Source: Colimorpha sp045222295 (lineage in GTDB: Bacteria; Bacteroidota; Bacteroidia; Bacteroidales; P3). From it: a stretch of DNA of 64,000 nt. Of this stretch, positions 52,068 to 59,815 are shown piece after piece. The notes beneath the pieces were generated by a model. The model worked only from the letters and a program-made list of their open reading frames with translations, made no database searches and was not told the origin of the DNA. The first letter of the stretch is position 1, and every line of letters starts with the position of its first letter. Where the stretch lies: the NCBI GenBank assembly GCA_045222295.1, contig JBGUXP010000005.1, positions 1 to 64,000 on the forward strand, written 5' to 3'. A program made the position numbers and the translations under genes.

Positions 52068-52172
52068 ATGAAAACCTCCACAGCACCTATGCAAGCCCTC
52101 GACTACAACCATATTGCCACCCTCTCCTACGCCCCCAAAGTCTGTATGTACCCCGACAGCAAATGCGAGTGA
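52068..52172 (+). CDS. Small 34-residue peptide with two cysteines at the operon end
   Basis: Begins eight bases after the barrel gene's stop and ends 90 bases before the operon terminator, so it is placed as the last cistron. Sequence starts MKTSTAPMQALDYNHIATLS and ends YAPKVCMYPDSKCE, with Cys 26 and Cys 33. No signal peptide is visible. It is too short for family assignment; it may be a signal or modified peptide, or chance. Codon use looks coding-like (no rare clusters) but with 34 codons this is weak. Confidence 0.4.
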   Translation: MKTSTAPMQALDYNHIATLSYAPKVCMYPDSKCE

Positions 52173-52261
52173 ATACATCTAAAGAAACACCACATCATAA
52201 AGACCATCGTCCAGGGCATAGCAATGCAATAAACCTCGATAAATAATCCGGCTCATTTCTG

Positions 52262-52290
52262 CGACAGGCGCACCCACGCCTGTCGTTTTT
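52262..52290 (+). terminator. Terminator of the ECF operon
   Basis: CGACAGGCG (52262-52270) and CGCCTGTCG (52277-52285), perfect 9-bp stem, loop CACCCA, then TTTTTC. Confidence 0.9.
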
Positions 52291-52353
52291 CTTTTTGCAT
52301 TCCGATAGTATCATTTGTTTTTCACCATTCAACTGCCAATCCAACCAGATAAT

Positions 52354-52750
52354 ATGTTACCGATTAGATACTCCATCAAATTCCACCTGTATAGCAGAGA
52401 GCGAGTTGATGGCTCCCAAACCTTAAGAATGTCCATAACCTGGGAAGGACATAGAATATTGTTTCATTTGCCAGTATCAGTATTCAAAGAGAATTGGAGT
52501 CCCTATGCGATGAGAGCATACACGGGATGTTTTCTGTTTTTGTGCGTTCACTGGGCTTCGATACTCCGATGCAGAAAAAGTGAAATGGAGTGGTATTCGA
52601 GATGACCGTATCTGTATTGTAACTCAAAAGACATGGACTCCATTGCGGATAGAATGGACTGGCCACAGTGACTTCAAAGCCATGAAACCCTACATAGACA
52701 TTGTGGACGAACTGAAGGGGCAGTGCATGGCATTGTTCAACCGCACTTAG
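52354..52750 (+). pseudogene. Decayed tyrosine integrase
   Basis: The N-terminal arm-type DNA-binding domain is intact (MLPIRYSIKFHLYSRERVDG, SVFKENWSP). The core-binding domain is gone. The catalytic part resumes with CFLF and, in the +1 frame after a T5 run near 52544, FTGLRYSDAEKVKWSGIRDD, containing the box I Arg. It then jumps to WTGHSDFKAMKPYIDIVDEL, with box II His and catalytic Tyr, and stops at TAG 52748-52750. So two internal deletions and one frameshift have killed the gene. In such elements the integrase is next to an att site, as here. Confidence 0.85.
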
Positions 52751-52820
52751 ATGGATATAATGAGATTTTATAACAGCAAGAAAAACAGCAAAGTAGTAAG
52801 TTTTTTTTTCGTCAGTAATT

Positions 52821-52853
52821 GTAACCCAAAAGTAACCCAAAAGCGTCCCAAAC
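52821..52853 (+). repeat. Direct repeats, probable arm-type integrase sites
   Basis: TAACCCAAAAG, TAACCCAAAAG and a degenerate CGTCCCAAA occur in tandem between the integrase relic and the right att site. Integrases of this class bind such short direct repeats. Confidence 0.55.
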
Positions 52854-52966
52854 TGACACTTTAGACTGATTCAAGTTGAAACGCAAAACGACAAAACAAG
52901 CTAAAAATCATGCAATTAACAGCAAATTGACAACATCAGAAACGGACTAAGAAATCGCTCAAAAAC

Positions 52967-52983
52967 CCAGGTAGGACAACAAA
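52967..52983 (+). other. Right attachment site (attR)
   Basis: CCAGGTAGGACAACAAA, identical to the end of tRNA-Gln. Not part of a tRNA here: only the acceptor 3' half is present. Confidence 0.75.
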
Positions 52984-53010
52984 GAGCACTGAGAAATCAG
53001 TGCTCTTTTC
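52983..53010 (+). terminator. Original tRNA-Gln terminator, now beyond attR
   Basis: AGAGCACTGA (52983-52992) and TCAGTGCTCT (52997-53006), 10-bp stem, loop GAAA, T-run after. Confidence 0.8.
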
Positions 53011-53057
53011 TTTTATAGCTTGCAGTAAATATTTTTCTCCATATCAGAATTTGTTCG

Positions 53058-53065
53058 TATATTTG
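53058..53065 (+). promoter_or_regulatory. Bacteroidetes -7 box for the DUF3857 gene pair
   Basis: TATATTTG, 25 bases before the ATG at 53091. Confidence 0.65.
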
Positions 53066-53090
53066 CAATCTGAAATTAATGTACCCATAT

Positions 53091-55085
53091 ATGAAAAAAG
53101 CATTCGTATTCCTCACACTGATAGCGGCTACAGCCACCTTTGCCGCCGCACAGCAGAAGGCCTTGCCGGGCAAATACGCAGGCAGCAACACTATCACCCA
53201 GTTCGACTCCACAGGGGTCTACATGGAAGAGTCGGGACTCAGCCATGTGCTGACCCACAAGTGCATCGAGATGTATTCCTTCAAAGGCTGTTCCGACTAC
53301 AGTACCTACAAGATTGATTATGATCCCCTGTCAGCCTACTGTGACATCGAGCGCGTGCTGGTACACCGCCAAGCCACTGGCAAGACCGACACCCTTCTCT
53401 GGCCCGGCCACGACGGCAACATCACCGTCTACGACTATGTAGCTCCGGCCAGAATGATTTACTGGGGCTCCAGCCAGAAGATGGTACAGGTAGGCAGGCT
53501 AAACCTCGGCGACAAGTTGGAGGTTTGGACCTACAAGAAAGGCTACACCTATGCGCTACTGCAAGACGAACACCCCAGCCTTAATGGAACGTTCACTGCC
53601 CTGCCCGATAACGACGACCGCTACGTGCCGCCCATGCGGGGCCACTACTACGACATCGTCCCCTTCTGGGGCGACCAGCCTATAAAGAGCAAGGTTTATC
53701 AACTCAACATCCTTGACAGCAAGAACGTGCAATACAAGGTTTACAACGGAGAACTCACCATCAAGCGTGAGGCCGCCAACGAGGAGGGCCGCAGCCTCTA
53801 CACATTCCAGAACAAGGAAGATATCATGCCCCTGAAGCGCGAACCCCGTGCCTTGGCCAACAACGATATCCAATGCAAACTGCTCCTTTCCACCAGTCCC
53901 GATTGGGAGGCCAAGAGCCGCTGGTTCTTCGGTGTCAATGAGGATTACGGTAGCTTCAAACCCACTCCCGAAGTACAAAAGAAAGTCAACGAGATTCTTC
54001 GAGGCTGCAAGACAGAGATGGATAGCATCAGCGCCCTCACCCACTGGGTGGCCGACAATATCCGCTATGCAGGCATCTCCATGGGGCCAGGCGAGGGCTT
54101 CACGCTCCACAGTGCCGAGATGAACTTCACCGACCGCTGTGGTGTCTGCAAGGACAAAGCCTCCACCCTTATCGGATTCCTCCGTGCCGCGGGCTTCAAA
54201 GCCTATGCTGCCATGACAATGGCCGGTGAGCGCATCGACCGCATCCCTGCCGACCAATTCAACCATAGTGTCTGTGCCGTACAGCTGCGCAACGGTAAGT
54301 TCGAGATGCTCGACCCCACATGGGTACCCAATGTGCGAGAGCTCTGGAGCAGCGCCGAGCAGCAACAGGGCTACCTCATCGGCACCGCCGAAGGCTGCGA
54401 CCTTATGGAGACTCCCATCTCGCCTGCTGAAAACCATTATCTCCGCATCATCGGAGAGAGTACCATCGACATGGAAGGCACGCTCACCGGAACCCTCACC
54501 ATTAGCGCCGAAGGCCAAAGTGATGCCTCTGTGCGCAGTGTCTTCAGCGCACCGCAAAGCCAATGGCGCCAGAACCTCGAACTTGAGTTGCTGCGCGTAG
54601 CTCCCACTGCCGAGATTCTCGACATCCAATACAATGACCCTGACCATTATCTGGAACATCCCGTGAGCATCACCTACTACTACCGCATCCCCCATTACGC
54701 CACGGTTGACAAAGAGGTCATTTCCTTCATCCCCCTCTCAGCCCGCAACCTCTTCAGCCGAGCCATGTCGCACTTATACTTCAACCTCACCCCTGAGACC
54801 CGCACACAACCCTTCGCCGACCGCTGCTCACGTCTAGTGGACATCCGCGAGACCGTCACCCTGCCCTATGCGCCCTCGCAGTTCCACTATCCCATGGTGG
54901 ACGGCATTGCCAACCCCGCCGCCAGCTTCGGCTGCGGATTCCAGATGGAGGGCAACAAGCTGAGCTTCGGCGAGCAGGCCGTCTTCAGCAAGCGCCTCTA
55001 TGAGGCCTCCGACTGGCCCGCATTCCGCGCCAGCGCCAAGGCACAAATCCAGGTATCCCAAACTCCCGTTATCTTAACCAAATAA
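53091..55085 (+). CDS. Secreted DUF3857/transglutaminase-like protein
   Basis: 664 residues from MKKAFVFLTLIAATATFAAA, a signal peptide. An N-terminal DUF3857-like sandwich (KCIEMYSFKGCSDYSTYKID) is followed by a transglutaminase-like domain: DRCGVCKDKASTLIGFLRAA (catalytic Cys), FNHSVCAVQL (His) and FEMLDPTW (Asp). The C-terminus is another sandwich. Periplasmic or surface, function unknown. It is first in a two-gene unit with a related protein 12 bases downstream. Confidence 0.82.
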   Translation: MKKAFVFLTLIAATATFAAAQQKALPGKYAGSNTITQFDSTGVYMEESGLSHVLTHKCIEMYSFKGCSDYSTYKIDYDPLSAYCDIERVLVHRQATGKTDTLLWPGHDGNITVYDYVAPARMIYWGSSQKMVQVGRLNLGDKLEVWTYKKGYTYALLQDEHPSLNGTFTALPDNDDRYVPPMRGHYYDIVPFWGDQPIKSKVYQLNILDSKNVQYKVYNGELTIKREAANEEGRSLYTFQNKEDIMPLKREPRALANNDIQCKLLLSTSPDWEAKSRWFFGVNEDYGSFKPTPEVQKKVNEILRGCKTEMDSISALTHWVADNIRYAGISMGPGEGFTLHSAEMNFTDRCGVCKDKASTLIGFLRAAGFKAYAAMTMAGERIDRIPADQFNHSVCAVQLRNGKFEMLDPTWVPNVRELWSSAEQQQGYLIGTAEGCDLMETPISPAENHYLRIIGESTIDMEGTLTGTLTISAEGQSDASVRSVFSAPQSQWRQNLELELLRVAPTAEILDIQYNDPDHYLEHPVSITYYYRIPHYATVDKEVISFIPLSARNLFSRAMSHLYFNLTPETRTQPFADRCSRLVDIRETVTLPYAPSQFHYPMVDGIANPAASFGCGFQMEGNKLSFGEQAVFSKRLYEASDWPAFRASAKAQIQVSQTPVILTK

Positions 55086-55097
55086 AACTTGTTAGAC

Positions 55098-56576
55098 ATG
55101 AAAAAGATTCTTTTTATAGCAACAATAATTTCAATTGTCAATTGTCAATTGTCAGTTGTCTCTGCCCAGCAACCCGATGCCATATACAAACTGTTGCGCT
55201 ATGAGTGGACCATCAATGCCGACGGCACTAGCGACTACCACTACCGCCATGAGGTACAAATCCTCCGCAATAACGCCCTCACGGCCTATGCCGACAAAGG
55301 AGAGACCTTTGTGGTCTACAACCCCGACCTCGAGGAGCTGACCATTAATGAAGTATATACCGTCCAACTCGACGGCTCCCGTGTCAACATGCCGCAGAAC
55401 GCCTTCATCTATCAGCTCCCCTCGCAATGTGCCGACTGCGGACGCTTCAACCATTTCCGCGAACTCGCCATGGTACATACCGGTATGGAGTTGGGCTGCG
55501 TCATCGTGGTTGACTACACCATCCACCGCCAATACAACCTCCTGCAGGAGTACATCCCGCTGATGCGCGAATGCCCTGTAGAGAAACTCGAAGTGGTGGT
55601 AAACAACAACAGCGGATTCAAGGTGAACTATGACACTCTCGGCAAAGAATACCTGCCCCAACAGAGTGCTGGAGGCATCAATCCCACCTTCCGTAATATG
55701 CCACAGGCCCCTCGCGAGCCCTATATGCCAGCCGACATCATCCCCATTCTGCACATCTATAACGGCATCCCCGAGCACACCCCTGCTTTCGACCAAGTGG
55801 CATTCAAGGAGTCCTCCGATGTAATTGGGCAACTGATGAACAGCAAAAATGCCAAGGAGAACATCACCAACATCCGCGACTATGTGGTTGACAACATCCA
55901 CCTCAACGACATCCATCCCTCTCATCTCGGCTACGTCCACGCCACCCCCTTTGAGGTGTGGGCCACAGGCTGCGGCACCGCCATCGACAAAGCCGTCTTT
56001 CTGGCTGCCGTGCTCAACAACGAGGGCTATATCGCCCGCGTGATGGGAGACAACTACAACCAAGTGGGTGTGATGATCGACACCGTGGAGTATCGTCTCG
56101 ACGTGCGCCACAAGAATCCCATTGAAATCAACGGTGAAGCCAAGGATGAGATCGCCTCGCTCGATCTCACCAACAGCGTCGATGTCTCCGACAAACTCGA
56201 CACCCTCGAAGATGGCTTCTTCGCCCTCAACGGCTACTTACCCCTGACGGGAGAGCCCTCGGTATACGCCGCCCAACTGGCCATGAACCGCACCACACCT
56301 CTCGTGGGCTCTGCCTGCGACCTCCACAGCAACATCACCTACATCCTTCCCAAAGGCCTCAAGATGGTGGGAGGCAAGATTGACCAAACACTCGATTTCC
56401 CCGGCATCGGCAGCCTTAAAATCAGCGTCAAACAGAGCGGTAAGAAAATCAAGGTCGTCCGCAACCTCAAGATTGAGAAGAGCGTCATCGAGCCCGACAA
56501 ATACTGCAACTATCGCCAACTGCTGGCAACATGGCAAAACCTCGAGATGCAGAAAATACTGCTTCGAGCCAAATAA
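55098..56576 (+). CDS. Secreted DUF3857/transglutaminase-like protein, probably catalytically dead
   Basis: 492 residues from MKKILFIATIISIVNC. The signal peptide is in part encoded by a (CAATTGT) repeat. The DUF3857-like domain (KLLRYEWTINADGTSDYHYR) and transglutaminase core follow: CGTAIDKAVFLAAVLNNEGY keeps the Cys, but where the upstream gene has FNHSV this one has YNQVGV, so the catalytic His seems lost; LDVRHK may keep the Asp. It is likely a non-catalytic partner or binding protein of the upstream gene product. Confidence 0.78.
   Translation: MKKILFIATIISIVNCQLSVVSAQQPDAIYKLLRYEWTINADGTSDYHYRHEVQILRNNALTAYADKGETFVVYNPDLEELTINEVYTVQLDGSRVNMPQNAFIYQLPSQCADCGRFNHFRELAMVHTGMELGCVIVVDYTIHRQYNLLQEYIPLMRECPVEKLEVVVNNNSGFKVNYDTLGKEYLPQQSAGGINPTFRNMPQAPREPYMPADIIPILHIYNGIPEHTPAFDQVAFKESSDVIGQLMNSKNAKENITNIRDYVVDNIHLNDIHPSHLGYVHATPFEVWATGCGTAIDKAVFLAAVLNNEGYIARVMGDNYNQVGVMIDTVEYRLDVRHKNPIEINGEAKDEIASLDLTNSVDVSDKLDTLEDGFFALNGYLPLTGEPSVYAAQLAMNRTTPLVGSACDLHSNITYILPKGLKMVGGKIDQTLDFPGIGSLKISVKQSGKKIKVVRNLKIEKSVIEPDKYCNYRQLLATWQNLEMQKILLRAK
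55128..55162 (+). repeat. 7-bp CAATTGT/TTGTCAA repeat inside a signal peptide
   Basis: CAATTGT occurs three times and then CAGTTGT, with a 7-bp period, encoding SIVNCQLSVVS, the hydrophobic core of the signal peptide. Confidence 0.8.
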
Positions 56577-56577
56577 A

Positions 56578-56612
56578 AAAAATCCCGTCGCAATTGCGGC
56601 GGGATTTTTTTT
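56578..56612. terminator. Bidirectional terminator after the DUF3857 pair
   Basis: AATCCCGTCGC (56581-56591) and GCGGCGGGATT (56596-56606), 11-bp stem with one G-T pair, loop AATT, A-run and T-run on the sides. Confidence 0.88.
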
Positions 56613-56617
56613 TGCCC

Positions 56618-57025
56618 TTATCTAAGTCGTTTATTGATTACTCCGCTAAACGTCACCGGTGTCTCGTCCATCGTGCAGGAAAAACTAAGAACTCCCACGG
56701 CGATGGAACCTTTCAATTTACGCACCAGATATTCGTCATAGGTCTCCTCGCCATACGTAGGGGTGATATTATAGCACCAAAGCACCGACCGCTGCGACTG
56801 CTCATCGACATGGATATCGGGAATGGTGAGGTCAATCTTGTAGTGACCCAGGTGGTCCATAAAGACACCATGCACGAAGATGGTGGCGGTGTCACCAGTG
56901 ACCGTCAACTTGACATAGACATCCTTGTGGGTCTCCTTACCCACCTTCATGGTTCCGATGTAGGTCTGCGCTGATGCAGCCAGGCCGGCCAACATAAGCA
57001 GCGAAAGAAATAAAGCGCGTTTCAT
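56618..57025 (-). CDS. Small secreted calycin-like protein
   Basis: 135 residues. MKRALFLSLLMLAGLAASAQ is a signal peptide. The rest is all beta (TYIGTMKVGKETHKDVYVKL, TATIFVHGVFMDHLGHYKID), resembling small calycin-like barrels found in Bacteroidales. No catalytic residues can be assigned. Convergent with the DUF3857 pair; 20 bases before... the gap to the ATPase gene is 20 bases, so both are in one minus-strand unit. Confidence 0.65.
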   Translation of the reverse strand: MKRALFLSLLMLAGLAASAQTYIGTMKVGKETHKDVYVKLTVTGDTATIFVHGVFMDHLGHYKIDLTIPDIHVDEQSQRSVLWCYNITPTYGEETYDEYLVRKLKGSIAVGVLSFSCTMDETPVTFSGVINKRLR

Positions 57026-57045
57026 ATTAATAATATATATTGTTT

Positions 57046-58641
57046 CTATTTAATCAAATTACCCAAAATGTCGCGCGTTAGTTCGCGCGTGACAGTACGG
57101 GTGGCTGCCGAAGTGGCATTCTTCACCACCTTTTGGGTGGTCGAGGTGCGGCTCTTGGTCTTCTTGCCGGTCACCTTGTCACTGACGACGGTACCCAAGG
57201 CGGTAGCCGCAGTGGCAGTGACAGCCGTGAGGACAGCCTTCATCACCTTGGAGAAGATGCCTTTCTTTTTGACGGGAGCCTTAGTGTCCTTAAGGTCCCT
57301 AGTGTCCCTAGTGTCTCTAGAGCCTCTAAGGTCCCTAGAGTCCCCATAGTCTTTCTCCTTTGCCTCCTTCAACAGCACCTCGAAAGCACTCTCACGGTCA
57401 ACCATCCTGTCGTATTTTCCTGCTAGACGACTGCCACGAATGATGTCACCGCGCTGGCCGTCGGTGATAGCACCTATCTGGCTCAGAGGGAAGAGTATCT
57501 TGGCACGCTGCACGATGCCGGGTGCTCCCTTCTCATCAAGGAAACTCACCAGGGCCTCACCCGTCTCAAGATTCATGATGGCCTCGTCGGTCTTGAAGGC
57601 AGGATTAGGGCGGAAGGTATCGGCAGCGGTCTTCACTGTCTTCTGGTCCTTGGGGGTATAGGCCCGCAAAGCATGCTGCACACGATTGCCCAACTGGCCG
57701 AGAATATTGTCGGGGATATCGGTGGGGCTTTGAGTGATGAAATAAATACCCACACCTTTGGAACGGATGAGCCGGATGACCTGTTCAATTTTGTCCACCA
57801 ACGCCTTCGAGGTGTCCTCGAAGAGCATGTGGGCCTCATCGAAAAAGAAGACAAGCTTCGGCAGGTCCATGTCACCCACCTCGGGCAATGTGGAATAGAG
57901 TTCGCTGAGAAGCCACAGAAGAAACGTACTATAAAGTTTGGGCTGCAACATCAGCTTGTCGGCTGCCAGCACATTCATCACCCCCTTGCCGCCCTCGGTC
58001 TGCAGGAGGTCGTAGATGTCGAACGAGGGCTCGCCAAAGAACTTCTCGGCTCCCTGATTCTCCAATTGCAACAACGAGCGCTGGATGGCGCCCACAGTGG
58101 CGGTGGAGACATTGCCATACTTGGTGGAATATTCCCTGGCATGCCTGCTGACATAGTCAAGCATGGACCGCAGGTCTTTCAAATCAAGCAGCAGCAGACC
58201 ACGCTCGTCGGCGACGCGAAAAACGATGTTGAGCACGCCATCCTGTATCTCGTTAAGACCCAGCAGGCGGGAGAGCAGCTGCGGACCCATCTGACTTATG
58301 GTAGCGCGAATGGGATGCCCCTGCTCGCCATATACATCAAAGAACCTGACAGGACAGGCTTGGAAAGCAGGGTCGGGAATACCGAATTCGTCCTTGCGTT
58401 TCTCGATGAAGCCGCTCATCTGGCCCGCCTGGCTGATGCCGCTAAGGTCACCCTTCATGTCAGCCATGAAGCAAGGCACGCCAGCCTGACAGAAGGTCTC
58501 GGCCATCACCTGCAGGGTGACAGTCTTGCCCGTACCCGTGGCACCGGCTATCAGGCCGTGGCGATTGGCCATACGTCCACAAACAGAAAGCGCACCATCA
58601 TCGCAGTGCGCTATATATAGTCCTTGTTCCTTATTGTACAT
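57046..58641 (-). CDS. HerA/YjgR-family (DUF853) P-loop ATPase
   Basis: 531 residues. Walker A GATGTGKTVTL (about 33-43), FMADMKGDLSG, and Walker B VFFFDEAHMLFED near 265 identify the HerA-like ATPase class with YjgR. IYFITQSPTDIPDNILGQLG is the sensor region and QLGNRVQHALRAYTPKDQKT is characteristic of YjgR. The C-terminal tail begins with an in-frame 9-bp-repeat block (DSRDLRGSRDTRDTRDLKDT), then a Lys-rich and Ala/Thr-rich end that may be a membrane or nucleic-acid-binding tail. Role unknown. Confidence 0.88.
   Translation of the reverse strand: MYNKEQGLYIAHCDDGALSVCGRMANRHGLIAGATGTGKTVTLQVMAETFCQAGVPCFMADMKGDLSGISQAGQMSGFIEKRKDEFGIPDPAFQACPVRFFDVYGEQGHPIRATISQMGPQLLSRLLGLNEIQDGVLNIVFRVADERGLLLLDLKDLRSMLDYVSRHAREYSTKYGNVSTATVGAIQRSLLQLENQGAEKFFGEPSFDIYDLLQTEGGKGVMNVLAADKLMLQPKLYSTFLLWLLSELYSTLPEVGDMDLPKLVFFFDEAHMLFEDTSKALVDKIEQVIRLIRSKGVGIYFITQSPTDIPDNILGQLGNRVQHALRAYTPKDQKTVKTAADTFRPNPAFKTDEAIMNLETGEALVSFLDEKGAPGIVQRAKILFPLSQIGAITDGQRGDIIRGSRLAGKYDRMVDRESAFEVLLKEAKEKDYGDSRDLRGSRDTRDTRDLKDTKAPVKKKGIFSKVMKAVLTAVTATAATALGTVVSDKVTGKKTKSRTSTTQKVVKNATSAATRTVTRELTRDILGNLIK
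57281..57352. repeat. 9-bp TCCCTAGTG/TCCCTAGAG tandem repeat inside the ATPase gene
   Basis: Eight units with a 9-bp period (GTCCTTAAG, GTCCCTAGT, GTCTCTAGA, GCCTCTAAG and others), in frame on the minus strand, encoding a charged R-D-(L/T) ladder in a linker. Confidence 0.85.
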
Positions 58642-58685
58642 ATGACAATCCGCCTAATTCGCTAAATTCGCCGACGCCCTTGCCG

Positions 58686-59438
58686 TCAGAAGGTCCAGTT
58701 GAAGCCCAGCTTAAGAAGCGTGTTTTCCCAGCGCAGGACGTCGGTGAAGGAGTTGAGGCCAGCATAGAACACCGATGTAGAATTCTTCACCGGATCAATG
58801 CCACTGATTTTTGGATCATAGGTCTCTGTCTCGCTGATATAGCCGACAGAAAGCAGGTCAAGCATCAGCTCGGCGCTGAGGTGCTCGGAGAACTCATAAA
58901 TCAAAGTAGGACGGACACTTATACCCCATGTAAGGTCGGTGATACGGTCATCATAGGGTTCCACCTCGAGATACTCGTTGGGATTGGGATAGGTGGTAGT
59001 GAAATAGCTTTCTTTATACTTGTTGGCGCCCAAAATACGTACTTGCCCCTGAAGCAACAGGTTGAAATGCATATTACCAAAACGGAGGAACTCCCATTTC
59101 ACCTGCGGGGCGACGACAAATCCCTCGCGCATTTTATTAATTTTGTGGTCAGTGACATTGATGTTCATACCCACTTGAGAATAAAAATAGGTATCTGTGG
59201 AAACCAATGTGTCGAAAGTACTGTTCACATAGCCACCCATCAGACCCACATAGAGGTTGGGCATCACCTTGTAGCCCACCTGAAGTGCACCCACCATATA
59301 GGAAGCCGTCGTTTTATCAATGCTCAACGAAGTGCTTTTCTGCTGCCAGTAATAACCTCCCTGGAGACCAACCACGAACTGAGCCTGCGAAACTGTGGCT
59401 ATAGCCACTGCAACAAGTAGTAATGTTATTTTCTTCAT
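58686..59438 (-). CDS. Outer-membrane beta-barrel protein
   Basis: 250 residues. Signal peptide MKKITLLLVAVAIATVSQA, then amphipathic strands (FVVGLQGGYYWQQ, NLYVGLMGGYVNSTF) and a C-terminal FNWTF, the aromatic end of small barrels. Related in layout to the plus-strand barrel at 61701-62369 (both start with FV(V/I)G and have GYKV or GYQL after). Its promoter is at 59475-59482. Confidence 0.78.
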   Translation of the reverse strand: MKKITLLLVAVAIATVSQAQFVVGLQGGYYWQQKSTSLSIDKTTASYMVGALQVGYKVMPNLYVGLMGGYVNSTFDTLVSTDTYFYSQVGMNINVTDHKINKMREGFVVAPQVKWEFLRFGNMHFNLLLQGQVRILGANKYKESYFTTTYPNPNEYLEVEPYDDRITDLTWGISVRPTLIYEFSEHLSAELMLDLLSVGYISETETYDPKISGIDPVKNSTSVFYAGLNSFTDVLRWENTLLKLGFNWTF

Positions 59439-59474
59439 ATGAGATTAGTGTTTTTTACAATTTGTTTCAAAATG

Positions 59475-59482
59475 CAAAGATA
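59475..59482 (-). promoter_or_regulatory. Bacteroidetes -7 box for the barrel gene
   Basis: Minus-strand TATCTTTG at 59482-59475, 37 bases before the ATG. No clear -33 TTTG. Confidence 0.6.
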
Positions 59483-59537
59483 CGAAGAAAAATCGAACTA
59501 TCAGACCCCAAAATTAGTTTTTTTTTAATCTTTCGAT

Positions 59538-59572
59538 ATAAATACATAATACACAATCGATTATGTATTTAT
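59538..59572. promoter_or_regulatory. 13-bp AT-rich inverted repeat
   Basis: ATAAATACATAAT (59538-59550) and ATTATGTATTTAT (59560-59572), perfect, spacer of nine bases. A dimeric operator is possible. The rest of the 377-base gap between the two divergent genes shows an inverted repeat CATCATCTTTTACC (59638-59651) / GGTAAAAGACGATATG (59698-59713) and little else. Confidence 0.55.
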
Positions 59573-59745
59573 CACAAATTTCTTCTCCGGATAAAAAATC
59601 CATCCACATAACTGCTTGATAATAAGAATCAAACAGGCATCATCTTTTACCCAAATTCTTATCTTCTTCCTACCCTCTTCGAATCATCTTCTGGTGCGGT
59701 AAAAGACGATATGAAGGAGGTAATGTTATGGTGCAAAAAAATATT

Positions 59746-59776
59746 TTTGTCATGTCAATTTCATTTTGTATCTTTG
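59746..59776 (+). promoter_or_regulatory. Promoter of the hydrogenase regulator-hydG pair
   Basis: TTTG (59746-59749), 19 bases, TATCTTTG (59769-59776), 39 bases before the ATG at 59816. Confidence 0.85.
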
Positions 59777-59815
59777 CATTGTTAACCAATGTCTAATCCA
59801 AAAGCCTAACACCTG

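Larger units (their letters stand above)
44584..52983 (+). mobile_element. 8.4-kb integrated element in tRNA-Gln with decayed integrase
   Basis: The 17-bp sequence CCAGGTAGGACAACAAA, the 3' end of tRNA-Gln, is present at 44584-44600 and again at 52967-52983. A tyrosine integrase relic (52354-52750) and TAACCCAAAAG direct repeats (52821-52853) lie next to the right copy, as in tRNA-targeted Bacteroidetes elements. The terminator after the left copy (AAAGCCCTGATATC...) differs from that after the right (AGAGCACTGAGAAA...), fitting the right one being the original tRNA terminator. Cargo: a toxin-antitoxin pair and an ECF sigma/protease/barrel/peptide operon. No replication or conjugation gene is present, so it is small or has shrunk. 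Confidence 0.75.
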
